This document shows, piece after piece, positions 11,182 through 22,296 of a stretch of 64,000 nt of DNA; position 1 is the first letter of the stretch; each line of letters begins with the position of its first letter. Below the pieces are notes generated by a model that saw only the letters and a list, made by a program, of their open reading frames with translations, did no database searches and was not told where the DNA came from. The stretch lies in the NCBI RefSeq assembly GCF_001039355.2, contig NW_019776044.1:1-64000 (forward strand). Reading direction: 5' to 3'. Source of the DNA: Lingula anatina. Its lineage: Eukaryota > Brachiopoda > Lingulata > Lingulida > Lingulidae. A program made the position numbers and the translations under genes.

Positions 11182-14100
11182 CTGAAAGTTTTAGTTTAAA
11201 CTGACTTTAGAAAATGAAAATGATTTGCTAGGTTGAGAAATAAATCTTTTGCCTGGCGAAGGATGTTGGAATTATACCTGTTTATTTTTTATATCAATTA
11301 CATTTACATTCTTTTTATCTGACAGAAACTAATCAATATTTAACCTTTTTCCTGCATCAAGTCTTAAGAAAATTAAGTTTTATGTATTTTTTTTTATTAA
11401 TTTCATTAAAAATTATCCAGCATTTTCAAAAGAGGTCAGATTTGATAGCTTTGAACAGTATGCTAAGAGTACTATTTCCCTTATGCAGAGACTATTATCA
11501 TAGATAAATATTATCAAGAAAATTTTATTTAAAAAGGGTGCTGGAATTAACTTAGTTTATGGATTAGTACATAGTCAAGGATCAGTCAGGAGAAAAACTT
11601 TATGTGAGCCATTGTATAAAGTATATGTGCCAACTCACTTATGGCATACTGCAACATGCATGCACACCAAACACACATGGGGCAAACTTTCATAAACAGA
11701 GAGCAAGATCTTGCATGCTTTACTGTTACCTACAAATGAATCACCAAGGGAGACTTTTACACCACATTAGACATGGGCTACAAACATACACATACAACAC
11801 TATTCTACAAAAATATATGCATCATTGTGTGGCACAAAAGATTTGTCAAACTTACCACACTTGTGCATTATATGGTTATACATTGTGCTATAATATAGCA
11901 TTATACCAACAAATGCTATAACAATATCATAACACACTTGTGCAGTTAAGGTATAACATTTTACCGGTTCTGAATTACATACCACAGTGTACCACAAAGA
12001 TCTCACATTTATACCCAATTACATAACATACATGTTATGAGTCAACTACACTATATGGCATACCATGAATGAACAGCCGTGTCTACCACATATTTGCATG
12101 CCATGCTCATTAAAATAACACATCTGTGAATCAAACTCATTATATCTTGGCATCACATATCAGTCACACTACTCTGATAACTGTTACTCCATGCAAACTG
12201 CTATGGTCTTCACTACAGTGGTGCTCTACACACTCTGATGCACTCACAGTGGGTGGATTGTTGTCTGTACTGAATTCACAGAGTTAAAAACAGTTGTGAA
12301 GAATACAGATTGTGATTTGTGAAAAAAATAGGTTAAACCAACACAGTAACCGGGTAAACAGAAGATAAAAGATGATTTCGTGTCATGCAGAGCTCATTAT
12401 TGTGGTAGTAGGATTAGATTTAATATGTGATTGATAAAATGCACAATTCTTTAAAATCTATTTCTGGATTATAATGTCTGTCAGACATCCAGAAATAGAT
12501 TTAAAAAATTGGATATATATTAATTTTACTGAATGACTAATAAATTTCATAAAATTACATGAGTGATAAATTTGACATGTCATAATTCATTAAAATGCAT
12601 TGATAAAACATAACTAATAACAATGACCCCATTCAGAAAAACGAGGAACTCAGTGACTCAACCATTTTTCAATGCATTTTAATTATCACATTTATAGTTC
12701 AATTATTTTTTTCTAGCTAAGACAGAGAAAGATATAAGTTATACTGCAATATATGCAATGGCTTGGTTAACAGATGTATCCCCAGTTTGCTGAATACCAT
12801 CAATAATAAAAAACCACATGTATACTGACAAATTACAATTATAAAAGACATCAAACAAGGGACACAAATCTGCTAAACCAAGAGTCTACAATACACCCGC
12901 TTATATTATGTGCACACCAATTATTCACATGCATTATTGTGTTGAAAGATTAGGAGACAATCATAACAAACCCATTAGAGGTAATGCAGCAACTAAAACC
13001 ACTAGCATTGTACATGCACACTGTCAAATAGGATAAGGTAACAAAAAAAAAAAAAATTAATGCAGGTGAAAGTGTCTTCATTCTCTTTACCTGAAGTCAG
13101 CCTCTAATCTATTTCATGTAAATGGCCATATTGTGATTCACAGGTGTCGTAAAATTCTGTTGGACTAAGGAAACTTGAAATATAATCAAGGAACTTTTTC
13201 CTTGACCCCAAAAGAATATTGTTTCACCTTTATGGCCATGTACTAAAGAAAAAATCACCACTGTTTCATATTTTGCAAACCGATCCTTTGCTATTTGATG
13301 GAAAAGGACAGGTGAGAGGGGAAAGCAGAGACTTAGAGCAATGAAATGAACCAATAAGAACAGGTTAAAGATACAAAGAATTTCAGTACAACAACAAGCC
13401 ACACACAAATTGGTTCATGCATATTTCTGCTTTTATTTGATATCTGTACTTGATAATTTCAATTGAACAGATACTGCTGACATTGATGTTTAGGTAAAGA
13501 AAAGTTTTTTAATGCCTTTTAAACTTTTCTGGCAAAAATAGCTCATTGTCATTTTAAAGTTTAAATTGTAAAAGCAAAAATGCATTTGGCAAAATGTACA
13601 AAAATGATTCTACTGCATATGCAGTTGTACAAATGAGATAGCTATATGACAGTAACAATTACACATTGCCCTTCCACTAAATATATATACACAACATTGA
13701 GTTAATATATCCAAAAAGCAGATTTTGTCAAATACTAAACATTATACAAATAATGGCCATACATAAAATGGTAATAAAGATAATGAATTTATATATTGGA
13801 GTAATGCTGCTGTAAAACCTACCCTCAAGGAAATTCTAAAAACATTTCAACAATTCAATCTACTAGTAGCCAAAATCTATGTATTATAATATCTTTTCAC
13901 AATTACCAATACAAAACACAAATCAATGCTTTTTACATGCCTTTGCATTGTTGCTGACATAACAAGTGAAACAGCCAACCAAAAAGCGTCTGAACATTAC
14001 ATGCACTGGTAAAACCAAGTATCAAAACAAGACAATTAAGTCAACACATGCGCAATACTGATGATTGAGGCAAGGATGGGTCAGTTTCAAAGGCAAGAGA

Positions 14101-14359
14101 TGTAACAAATGTGCCCCCTTTCCAAGACAAAGCAGTGGGTTCCACAGAAACCAAATCTTATCATAAAACATAACGAGCAGGATTTGAAACATAGGCAACA
14201 AAATATTATGCTGAGATCATGAAAAGATAGAAAAAAAGAGAGATCTAATAACAAAAGGCATGTATATTAAAAATAGCAAAGCCACAACATTTGTGATAAG
14301 ACCCATTCATAAGTACCCATCATGCTCGTTAAATTTGTAATCAAAGTTTCTCCACGAAC
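11182..14359. other. Intron, 3.2 kb, with small palindromes
   Basis: The flanking exons join in frame as E(G|TT)PAK, so no exon is needed. It contains a hairpin at 12444-12511 (TCTATTTCTGGAT paired with ATCCAGAAATAGA), a second inverted pair at 12589-12603 and 12669-12683, and AT-rich filler. Open frames inside it look random. Confidence 0.8.
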
Positions 14360-14781
14360 CTTCCACTGCTAGGTTGGCAGTCATGGATGCCTCTCCAGCC
14401 ACGTTGTATGCTCTGACAGTGTACGACATGTCAGCATCGTCCAGCGACACATTGTGAATTTCTAAGATGGCCATGTCATCCTCCTGTTTTGTTTTGAATT
14501 TGTGATTGTCTGCTAGCTCTACTTGCCCAGCAAACCACCTTATAGTTGGAGCTGGTTTTCCAGTCACACGGCACTCAAAGCGTGCTGTGGTCTTGACAGC
14601 AGCTTTCTGGTCTTCGATTGGCTGGACAAACTCTGGTGCCTCTGTCATGATGATGACCATAGAGGCGCAGGTTGCAGTGCCCAGATCATTGATGGCTTTG
14701 ACTGTGAAGTCACCCTCATCATCAGGAGAGCATTCTGGGATTGTCAGTCTCGCCACACCAGTCTCAGTGTCAAACTCAGAC
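14360..14781 (-). CDS. Ig domain second half plus a complete Ig domain
   Basis: Phase 2 in, phase 1 out, 422 bp. The first part (SEFDTETGVARLTIPECSPD, EGDFTVKAINDLGTA) ends the domain begun at 15003-15150. Then comes a whole domain, TEAPEFVQPIEDQKAAVKTT to ANLAVE, with FECRVTG, IRWFAG and DMSYTVRAYNVAG. The two domains abut with almost no linker. The donor GTTCGT is weaker than usual. Confidence 0.92.
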
Positions 14782-15002
14782 CTGAGAATAATAACTTTAA
14801 GTTACTTTCAAGAAATTTTTTAAAAGCACCTGATTACTTTGCTGTAAGCTACATACAGTTTAATAAGTAACATAATAAAACTGTTACAATCACCAGCCCA
14901 TTGCCTGGCAATATAATTCATCACATATGCAAGATTTGTTTAAAGGAAGTAACTTAACATAAATATAAAACCTGTCTTTAATCTTTTAAACTGGTGCCTT
15001 AC

Positions 15003-15150
15003 TTGTATTTTTTCTCGGAGATCTTCACCCCATCCTTGAGCCATGTAATCTTGGGTTGGGGCTCACCATGCACTGTGCACTCCAGTGTAATGGTGCTGCC
15101 TACATCCACCTCCACATCCTCAAGCTTGCTTGGGAAGGAAGGCTTTTCAC
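15003..15150 (-). CDS. Ig domain, first half
   Basis: Phase 1 in, phase 2 out. It encodes GEKPSFPSKLEDVEVDVGST, ITLECTVHGEPQPKITWLKD and GVKISEKKYK. B-strand Cys and core Trp are present. The split Lys codon joins SEFD of exon 14360-14781. Confidence 0.92.
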
Positions 15151-15730
15151 CTAAAACACAATGTGCGTGTGGTTTTGAAGCACACCTAACACAATCAGCA
15201 CATTTTCATTTGAAAAATAATGTCTCATTTTGGGCTGAAAAAAGTCCTACTTCTTTTGGGAAGAGCTTTTTTTTTAGATCAAATCTTGTCACTAAAATAA
15301 CCCTTTATTAAAAAAAAATACACAGCTTAATGTAATGCTTTGTAAGTGAAATTTTGAAAAAAATGAAGGCCACAACAATTGCTTTTCACTTGTAAGTGAC
15401 ATTATCACAGGCTTATCTTCAATTACACCGTCACAGATGACTAAATGCTAAACACACTTCAGGACTGCAAATCCTTTACCAGAGGAACCAGCAAGTAATT
15501 TTCTTAAGTCCTGAATTAATCAGCCCTACAATCATAGTCTCACCACATCTCATCCTAAGTCCAGCTGAATTACCTAGATGGATTAAAACAGTCAGTTATG
15601 GCCCATGTCTTAATACCCCACATCTGGCTACACAAGGACTTACATGTACAAACAGCCCATTTGTCCTGGGTTTAGTTAACCAATAAAATCACACTGCTAT
15701 CACACCCCACCACAAGGGAAACTGACTTAC

Positions 15731-15912
15731 CTAAAGGATTGACAAACAGCTCAGTCTTGGCCTGTGTGGTACCAGCCTCATTGGTGGCTACACAGGTGTA
15801 TTCAGCATCATCATCCAAGGTAGCTTCCACAATGGTGAGAGAGGCAGTGCCATCTTCCTGCACTGACATGGTGAAATGCTCACTGGGCTGGATCTCTGAA
15901 TCATCTTGAAGC
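15731..15912 (-). CDS. Ig domain, second half
   Basis: Phase 2 in, phase 1 out. It encodes LQDDSEIQPSEHFTMSVQED, then DDAEYTCVATNEAGTTQAKT and ELFVNPL. It completes the domain from 16184-16332 through a split Trp codon (KW|LQDD). Confidence 0.92.
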
Positions 15913-16183
15913 CTAAAATTTAGGAAATATATGCAAATTAGAATATATAAAACCGCCTTTCAATGTTATGTTGTTAAATCTAGGAGCTACAGAATACATA
16001 CTTGCTCAATGCCAGTGGTTTAAAGACTGTTGAATGAGATATGGAACAGACAGAAATGCACAAAGTACACAAAAATTACAAAAAGACTATTGGCAGTGTT
16101 ATAAAATGTCTCAATGTTTAAAATCATATTTTAGTCTTGTATGTTTTAAAATAAGCTCAAGATATAAAAAAATATTAACTAAC

Positions 16184-16332
16184 CATTTAATCTCTGGTTT
16201 GGGTTGACCTTTCACCTTGCAGACAATCTCCACAGTGGTACCCTCTGTCACTTCCTGTTCCTCGGGTTTCTCCACAATTACAGGGGCTTCTACAGGAACT
16301 GTGACTTCAACTGGTACCTCTTCTTCCTCAGG
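16184..16332 (-). CDS. Acidic linker and Ig domain, first half
   Basis: Phase 0 in, phase 2 out. It encodes PEEEEVPVEVTVPVEAPVIV, then EKPEEQEVTEGTTVEIVCKV and KGQPKPEIKW. The linker continues the acidic stretch that begins after the IQ motif. Confidence 0.92.
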
Positions 16333-16669
16333 CTAAGTACAGAAAATGACATACAAAGTTCTTTCACAGTCATAAGGGATACATTTTAGAAAAATACATT
16401 AAGAAACCCAACAGTAAATCATGTTTTAGTCTTTATGAAGATTACTGCACTATAAACTGAGACAATATATAAATATATTAATATTTAAATAACACAGCCA
16501 CCATCTATCAAAAGATGTTGGTCTAGATATTAGACTGAATAAAGTTGGATAGAGTATAAATTTTACTCATTCTGTCACAATAGCCTTTTCCCAAATGAGT
16601 TATCTATGCAGTAACTGGAAGCGGTTCTATTAAATAGGAATTGAGAGAGAACTTAAACCATATCCCTAC

Positions 16670-16810
16670 CTTCTGAAGAACAAATTCCTGTTCCACCTCT
16701 TCTTGCTGTTCCTCCGGCACTTTGAGTTCAGCCTCAACATCCTCTGGCTTATCTTCTGGCCTCAAGACAAATTCTGCTTCCTCTTCCTTTGGTGCACTAG
16801 GAAGCTCAAT
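16670..16810 (-). CDS. Acidic PEVK-like linker exon
   Basis: Phase 0 at both ends, 47 codons. It encodes IELPSAPKEEEAEFVLRPED, KPEDVEAELKVPEEQQEEVE and QEFVLQK. No domain is recognised. The KPE(D/E)VEA motif recurs in exons 21830-21921 and 22297-22378, which suggests a dispersed repeat. Being symmetric, it can be skipped without a frameshift. Confidence 0.85.
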
Positions 16811-17015
16811 CTGGAAGAGACAACTTAATTTAGTACCATTGCATGTTTAATATACTTGATTTAAACATTGTTAAAACACTGATAAAAAAGTCCACTAACG
16901 AGAAAAAACTGAGTTAATGTTTTAACTGGCACTGAAATTTCATGATTATTTTATCGTATTGCTTTTATTCATTTTACAAAAATAACATGGTCATTTCCAC
17001 TGCATCTATTCTTAC

Positions 17016-17069
17016 CTCTGCAGTGACCTGCTCCTGTTCTTCCTTCAAATGTTTCACTTCCTCTCTGGC
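17016..17069 (-). CDS. End of IQ motif and helical segment
   Basis: Phase 0 at both ends, 18 codons: AREEVKHLKEEQEQVTAE. The AR at its start completes the IQ motif of exon 17230-17345 (IQAAFRGHL|AR). The rest is a charged, probably helical stretch. Skipping this exon would remove the last basic residue of the motif. Confidence 0.85.
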
Positions 17070-17229
17070 CTGTAATAGAAATAACAAAGTTAACAGTCAT
17101 TTCAACTAGTGCCTGGCATGAAATTATTCCAAGTCCTATTCTATAAAATGGAAAAGTAATCTCTGTGTAAGTATGCATGCACACATGCCTGTTTGTATAC
17201 TGTGTATGTAATCTAGGTTAATTTCTTAC

Positions 17230-17345
17230 CAAGTGGCCTCTAAAGGCTGCCTGAATCTTTACAGCTGCTTCTTCAGCTTCAGGACCCTGAGGGATTTCCT
17301 CAATCTGTTCTGCTGGAGCTGCAGGCTTTTCATCTACAAACAGGG
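17230..17345 (-). CDS. IQ-motif exon (calmodulin-binding)
   Basis: Phase 1 in, phase 0 out. After the linker (A)LFVDEKPAAPAEQIEEIPQ and GPEAEEAA comes VKIQAAFRGHL, continued as AREEVKHLK in the next exon. IQxxxRGxxxR is the standard calmodulin/light-chain-binding consensus, and every key residue is present. Such motifs are well known in myosins and in obscurin. Binding here is inferred from sequence. The motif lies between Ig domains 17579-17879 and 16332-15731. Confidence 0.88.
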
Positions 17346-17578
17346 CTGAAGAAAAGAACAGCAAAATATGTTAGGTGTGATACAGTACAAGGTACAAGTT
17401 ATGAGATGATAGGTGTAACAGAGTAATATTTTGATCAACATCATCATTAATCATTATCAGTGGGAATATTTTGGAAAAATATTCCTTCTGTACACAAAAA
17501 GGCAAATCTGCATCTTTCCAATATGCCACAGCTTCAATTGACATGATATCCAACTTCAACACGACTATGTGCACCTAC

Positions 17579-17879
17579 CTTCTACAGTGAGCACAGCAGT
17601 AGACCTTGTCTGGCCCAGCTCATTGATGGCCTTGATAGTGTATTCTCCAGAGTCCTCGGGGAAAGCCTCATTGAGGATCAGAGAATATGCACCCTCCTCA
17701 CCCCATTCCAGCTGGTAGACGTCCCCTTCCTCAATTGCTTCCTCCTCGTGGTACCAAACTATATCAGGAGGTGGGTTGCCTATCACTTGGCAGTCCAGGC
17801 GGGCTTGCTGACCCTCATTGACCTTTAAGTCAGAGAGGGGAATGAGGAATTCTGGGGCTTTAATGGTAGGTGTCTCTTC
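17579..17879 (-). CDS. Complete Ig domain in one exon
   Basis: Phase 0 in, phase 1 out, 301 bp. It encodes EETPTIKAPEFLIPLSDLKV, GQQARLDCQVIGNPPPDIVW, YHEEEAIEEGDVYQLEWGEE and PEDSGEYTIKAINELGQTRS, ending TVE. The F-strand position of Cys is Ile. It sits between the DFRxxL segment and the IQ motif. Confidence 0.93.
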
Positions 17880-18181
17880 CTGGAAAACAGTACAAAATGT
17901 TATTTTTAACCAATAGTATAACATTTTTTGGAGTTCATCACAACATCAAAACAATTTGTAATGACAATTGGTATGTAGCTGGGATAGAAAAATTGTACCA
18001 TTATTAACAGGGTAATGAGGTACAACTTTTTTTCTCATTCATTCAATATTATCATCTGATATAACGCGTAATGTCCTTCAAATTGAACTTTTAATTTGGT
18101 TGTGAGACAGCATTACTGCTAAACAAGACCATACAGTGTGCTAGTGACCACTGAATGTGTTAGTCATGACATTATAATAAC

Positions 18182-18296
18182 CTCCACAGCCTCCTGTTCA
18201 GCAGGTTTGAGAACTGCCCTGAAGTCCACCTGGTCAGCCTCTGGTTTCTCCTCAGGCTGGACCTCTTCGGTAGGGACCAGGTCAGTCTCGAATTTC
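18182..18296 (-). CDS. DFRxxL motif exon (fourth motif)
   Basis: Phase 2 in, phase 0 out. It encodes KFETDLVPTEEVQPEEKPEA, then DQVDFRAVLKPAEQEAVE. VDFRAVLK matches the DFRxxL actin-binding consensus of vertebrate long/smooth-muscle myosin light chain kinase. It is the last of four such motifs before an Ig domain. The donor GTTATT is weak. Confidence 0.85.
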
Positions 18297-18679
18297 CTAT
18301 AATATGTAAGGCAGGTTACATTGTCCTGTGATTTACTTAAGTCCATTTTGTAGTGAAGTGAAACACTGCTCATGAATATAACTGGACTAAATAGTTATAT
18401 TAAGCTTGCCCACTCCATCAAATACTTTTTTCTAACACATCTATTTAATCTAAATTATCTGAAAAACATGAATTAGTATCTCTGCCTTACACGCAAAAAG
18501 GAAAAAATTATCAAAATAACTGAACAAAAAGCATGAAATGTAACTAATGTTGATTTTCCCATCATCAAAAAATCCTAATGTCCTATCATCAACAAATCCT
18601 AATAAAATCAAACTTGGAGTCAACAAGCATCCACAAATAAAAATTATAACAGATGCAGTTAGTGAGACACACTACTTAC

Positions 18680-18760
18680 TTTGATTTAACTGATGCTTTT
18701 TTGAGCAGGGACCTGAAATCAAGTTGCTCCACTTCATATTTGACTCCAACCTTTGTTTTC
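18680..18760 (-). CDS. DFRxxL motif exon (third motif)
   Basis: Phase 2 at both ends, 81 bp. It encodes TKVGVKYEVEQLDFRSLLKK, then ASVKSK. The motif LDFRSLLKK is followed by a basic run (KKASVKSK), as in the kinase family motifs. Because the exon is symmetric, one motif could be added or dropped by alternative splicing. Confidence 0.87.
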
Positions 18761-19268
18761 CTGCAGGTAAACAAGCAAGGTCAAAAAGCAAGCAATGCAT
18801 GCATACTATACAGCAGGCATAACCAACAGCAGTGACAGGCAACATGACATTTTCCTTTTTTTTTCCACAGTGGAATACCTGTGGCTATGAACTCTTGTGC
18901 ACCATTTCATTTTTGTTGTAAAAAAAGCTCTCACCTTACACCTTATATCATGCACTATGCATAACAAATAACTTTTAGTTAAAATGCAGTTTCACAAAAT
19001 ATAATTTGTTAGTACAATTCAAATAAAGATCTTGGTATTTCATACTTATATCTTTATCCCTCAAGCAAATAAATACATAAATACATTAATAAATAAGTGG
19101 AAGGTTCTAAATAATACATTTATTAGTAATTAAACAACTCCACTGCAAAATATTATCACAGTTCTTATTAACCTGTCATTACCAAGTCATGGCAACTTCC
19201 CACATGCAGGATACTGATCTCAATAACAGGTGCCACATAATTTATTTTATCTGTTTGACTGAACTTAC

Positions 19269-19404
19269 ACTTCAGTCTTGAGTTGTCCTCTGAAATCTAA
19301 CTGTTCAGCTTCAGGCGTAGCTATCTCCTCTGGAGCCACCTTCAGCTCGACGCCCTCTTTGTGTTCTAGCTGGTCACGGAAGTCTTTCTTTTCATCTTTT
19401 ACTT
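19269..19404 (-). CDS. Exon with first and second DFRxxL motifs
   Basis: Phase 1 in, phase 2 out. It encodes (K)VKDEKKDFRDQLEHKEGVE, then LKVAPEEIATPEAEQLDFRG and QLKTEV. Two motifs, KKDFRDQL and LDFRGQL, are about 30 residues apart, close to the spacing of the later ones. No folded domain is recognised. The segment is predicted disordered and charged. Confidence 0.87.
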
Positions 19405-19695
19405 CTGAATAAAAAAGAAACAAAAATGCTATGATACACTTCAATTCCTTATTATTAAATGCCAGTTGCTGTTACTGTAACCATGTACTAATAAATAATT
19501 GAAGAACTAAGGGTGATTATACTGAATATATTTCATGTGTCACTGGAATGTTGACAATAATTAAATGTTGAGGGCTTACAAGAAAGTATCCCAATGAGAA
19601 ATCATTTGTAAAATGGTAAAATGGCTAAATGATGCAGGTAAACAAGTGTTTAAATTCTTGCTTAAAAATAATGATATAAATTTTCTTCCACTTAC

Positions 19696-19891
19696 TGTTG
19701 ACAATGAGGGAAACTGCAACCCCAGTTTCACCCTCATCATTGCTTCCAACAATTTTGTATGTGCCAGCATCATTGAGTGTGACATCTCGTATAGTGAGAG
19801 CTGCAGTGTACATGTGGACATCACTTCTTACAGTCAGCCTGTAGCGAGTGTCCTCTAGGTCTAATGGCTGGTCATTGATAAACCAGGTGAT
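19696..19891 (-). CDS. Ig domain, second half
   Basis: Phase 0 in, phase 1 out. It begins ITWFINDQPLDLEDTRYRLT and contains NDAGTYKIVGSNDEGETGVA, ending LIVN. The F-strand Cys is replaced by Ile. It completes the domain begun in exon 20132-20307. Confidence 0.92.
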
Positions 19892-20131
19892 CTACAATAA
19901 ACAAAGTAATACTAAATACCTCTGCCTCACAACAGCGTTAGGCACCATTAGAAAGAAGAAATGTATGCTTTTTACTATCGATTATTGTATCCTTTTAACT
20001 ATTAAGTTTTTGTAAAATATTCTGGTACAGGATACACAAATATCAATAGAAAAGTAATTTGAATCAATAGAAAATGACATGTGAATAGACATTATAGAAG
20101 CAGAAGAGCATATATTATAGGGTAAATTTAC

Positions 20132-20307
20132 CTCTGGAGTAGGGACTGCCACCAATCTACACTCAAATGTGACAGTCTCGCCTTCATTAACTGTCTGGAA
20201 TTTGGGTTTCTGTGTAATGGATGGAGCCACATAGTCAGCTTCAGAACCGGCAGTGGATTCTCTAGAAACACTGCTTCTGGATGGGGATGTTCTGCCAGAA
20301 AGTGGAG
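20132..20307 (-). CDS. Ser/Arg-rich linker and Ig domain, first half
   Basis: Phase 1 in, phase 0 out. The linker PLSGRTSPSRSSVSRESTAG is rich in Ser and Arg, unlike the acidic linkers elsewhere. It is followed by SEADYVAPSITQKPKFQTVN, GETVTFECRLVAVPTPE and the domain continuation at 19891. RTSP and RSSVS resemble basophilic or proline-directed kinase sites, so a phosphorylation switch is possible. That is inference only. Confidence 0.9.
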
Positions 20308-20517
20308 CTAGAAGGAAAACACAGCATATCTCATACAAATGCTTGTTACAAATAAAAATCTCTAAAATATCAACAATGTTCATCATTATCATTTTGTATA
20401 TGTTTATATTTTTCTTTGTTTTTCTCTGTGACATTTAATAAAAAGCACAACTTAGAACATGAATGTAACTAATGTATAGCCATTAAAATCACTGATGTCA
20501 CTTATTTTAAAACTTAC

Positions 20518-20820
20518 TGTCAATGAAGAGTTCTGTAGTTTGTTGGACAACACCAGCAACATTCTTAGCAACCACAGTGTATCTTCCAGCATCTTCAGGG
20601 AAAGTCTCTTTAATAATCAGGGAACACCTGTCCTCTTCATGAAGGAGCTTGAAGTCATCAGATGGCTTGATCTCAGTGCTTTCCCTGTACCAAACAACTG
20701 TGGGTCTGGGAGACCCTTCAATCTGGCACTCGAAGCGAGCCACAGCACCATCCTTCACACGCATGGTTTCTAATTGGGTCACAAAATATGGTGCTACAAG
20801 ATCTCCCGTGAATTCTTCAG
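20518..20820 (-). CDS. Complete Ig domain in one exon
   Basis: Phase 1 in and out, 303 bp. It encodes (A)EEFTGDLVAPYFVTQLETM, ARFECQIEGSPRPTVVWYRE and EDAGRYTVVAKNVAGVVQQT, ending LFID. B-strand Cys and Trp are present; the F-strand Cys is Val. It follows the SH3 exon directly. Confidence 0.93.
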
Positions 20821-20977
20821 CTGTGAAAAATAACAAATATTTATGTTAGCCAAATAAAAGTTTACCATGGGGATAAATTGTTCACATTTCTTTGCAAGTC
20901 TAAACTGACCACAGTGGAGTACTAAAATATTCATATAATCAAAACCACAAAAAAGAAAAGATTCAAATAATAATTAC

Positions 20978-21221
20978 CTGTTTCAACAGGTATCTCATCA
21001 ATTTTCTTAGTAAGTTGCTGTTTGATTCTCTCATCATAGTCAGGTTTGGCTTGCAAATACATAGCTGGGGCCCAACCCTCCTTTTTGTCCACTTGTTTTC
21101 TGGCTAGCCACCAGGTGTCCCTGCTGCTGTCAAGGACCTCAACTAGCTCACCCTGGTGGAGGGACATAACTTCATCTGATTCTGCTTCATAGTTAGCTAC
21201 AGCCACATAGAGTCTTGTACT
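20978..21221 (-). CDS. SH3 domain exon
   Basis: Phase 0 in, phase 1 out, 244 bp. It encodes STRLYVAVANYEAESDEVMS, LHQGELVEVLDSSRDTWWLA and EGWAPAMYLQAKPDYDERIK. The hallmarks are an ALYDY-like start (AVANYEA), acidic RT loop (ESDE), the WW pair, G-W-x-P and the final Y-L. SH3 domains bind proline-rich ligands. The PEVK-like linkers of this same protein contain Pro-rich stretches, so an internal or neighbouring ligand is possible. No DH/PH follows, unlike obscurin/UNC-89. Confidence 0.93.
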
Positions 21222-21445
21222 CTGAAATAAAAAAGAGTAAGATGCAATAATTTTGATAATGTTTAAAGGGTTAATTTCTTGAAAAAATAGAATTTCATTT
21301 GATAAACAAGTCAACCAGCTTGGGCAAATTCATGTTTTTTTTCCCAATTCTAATCAGATCCAATCTAAAATATGAAAAAATGTCCTCCTTTACTAATACA
21401 AAAAATGAAAATAGTGCAGCCTTTGAAATGACCATGTTTGCTTAC

Positions 21446-21513
21446 CTCAATGTCTTTGGTTTCTTCAGTGATTTCAGCTAACTCCTTCTCTTCTGCAACT
21501 TCTTTCTCTTCAT
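21446..21513 (-). CDS. Acidic linker exon before SH3
   Basis: Phase 1 in, phase 0 out. It encodes (D)EEKEVAEEKELAEITEETK, then DIE, a very acidic stretch leading straight into STRLYVAV of the SH3 domain. No domain is recognised. Confidence 0.85.
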
Positions 21514-21829
21514 CTAAAAAAATGAACGAGAGTCAATATATGTATTTTTAACAATACGGTTCATTGCAATGTGGTAAATCTAGCCTAGGTTTGTGAGAAA
21601 GCTAACTCTCTCCAAATGTATTTCTGGTGATACAAATTCTTTCCAAAATAAAATTAAAAATACATGTACAGAAATAGATATGGGTCAGTAATTGTGACAG
21701 TATTAATCAACTTTTTTCTCCATTCCAAGTGCTTTTAATATAATAAAAATGTACAAAAGGTATCTAGTTCCAAGCTGGTACAATAAATAAGGACAATATC
21801 TAAAATTAGATGTATGGAAAAAAACTCAC

Positions 21830-21921
21830 CTTTGACCACCAGTCTCTCCTTCTCTGAGAGTTCTTGTTCCGGAGATTTCTCTTTCTTAGGAATTTTAATT
21901 TCGGCTTGGACATCTTCAGGT
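21830..21921 (-). CDS. PEVK-like linker exon
   Basis: Phase 2 in, phase 1 out. It encodes PEDVQAEIKIPKKEKSPEQE, then LSEKERLVVK. It shares the PE(D/E)V(Q/E)A(E/Q)...IP pattern with exons 22297-22378 and 16670-16810. Confidence 0.85.
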
Positions 21922-22296
21922 CTGAATAATGCATAGAAACATTAACATGCAAATTACATTTTATCAGGTTTTATATATAAAACATTTTTCATGTTGATTT
22001 GTTTGAAACTGAGCTGGAAAAGGCTGACCTGCATGAATTGGACTTCTGAGACAATACAGATTTTGCTTCCAACAAGACTGATAATCATAAGACCAAAGAA
22101 GGCACATCAAATGTCTCTCAAGACAGTGAACCAATTAATTAATATAAAAAAAGCCTATATAATAATGAAATATACATTATATTACTGATGTTGACCACAT
22201 TATGTGTCATCAGCATTTTACACTATATTACTAAATATAAAAAATGGACCATTCAAGCAAAATATTTCAATATTTGCCAAAAAATGCAGCGCTTAC

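Noticed and set aside
20978-21221. Assignment of the gene to obscurin/UNC-89 because of the SH3 domain and IQ motif
   Set aside because: In obscurin and UNC-89 the SH3 is followed by DH and PH domains; here it is followed by Ig domains, and the protein carries very long PEVK-like arrays typical of titin/Sallimus.
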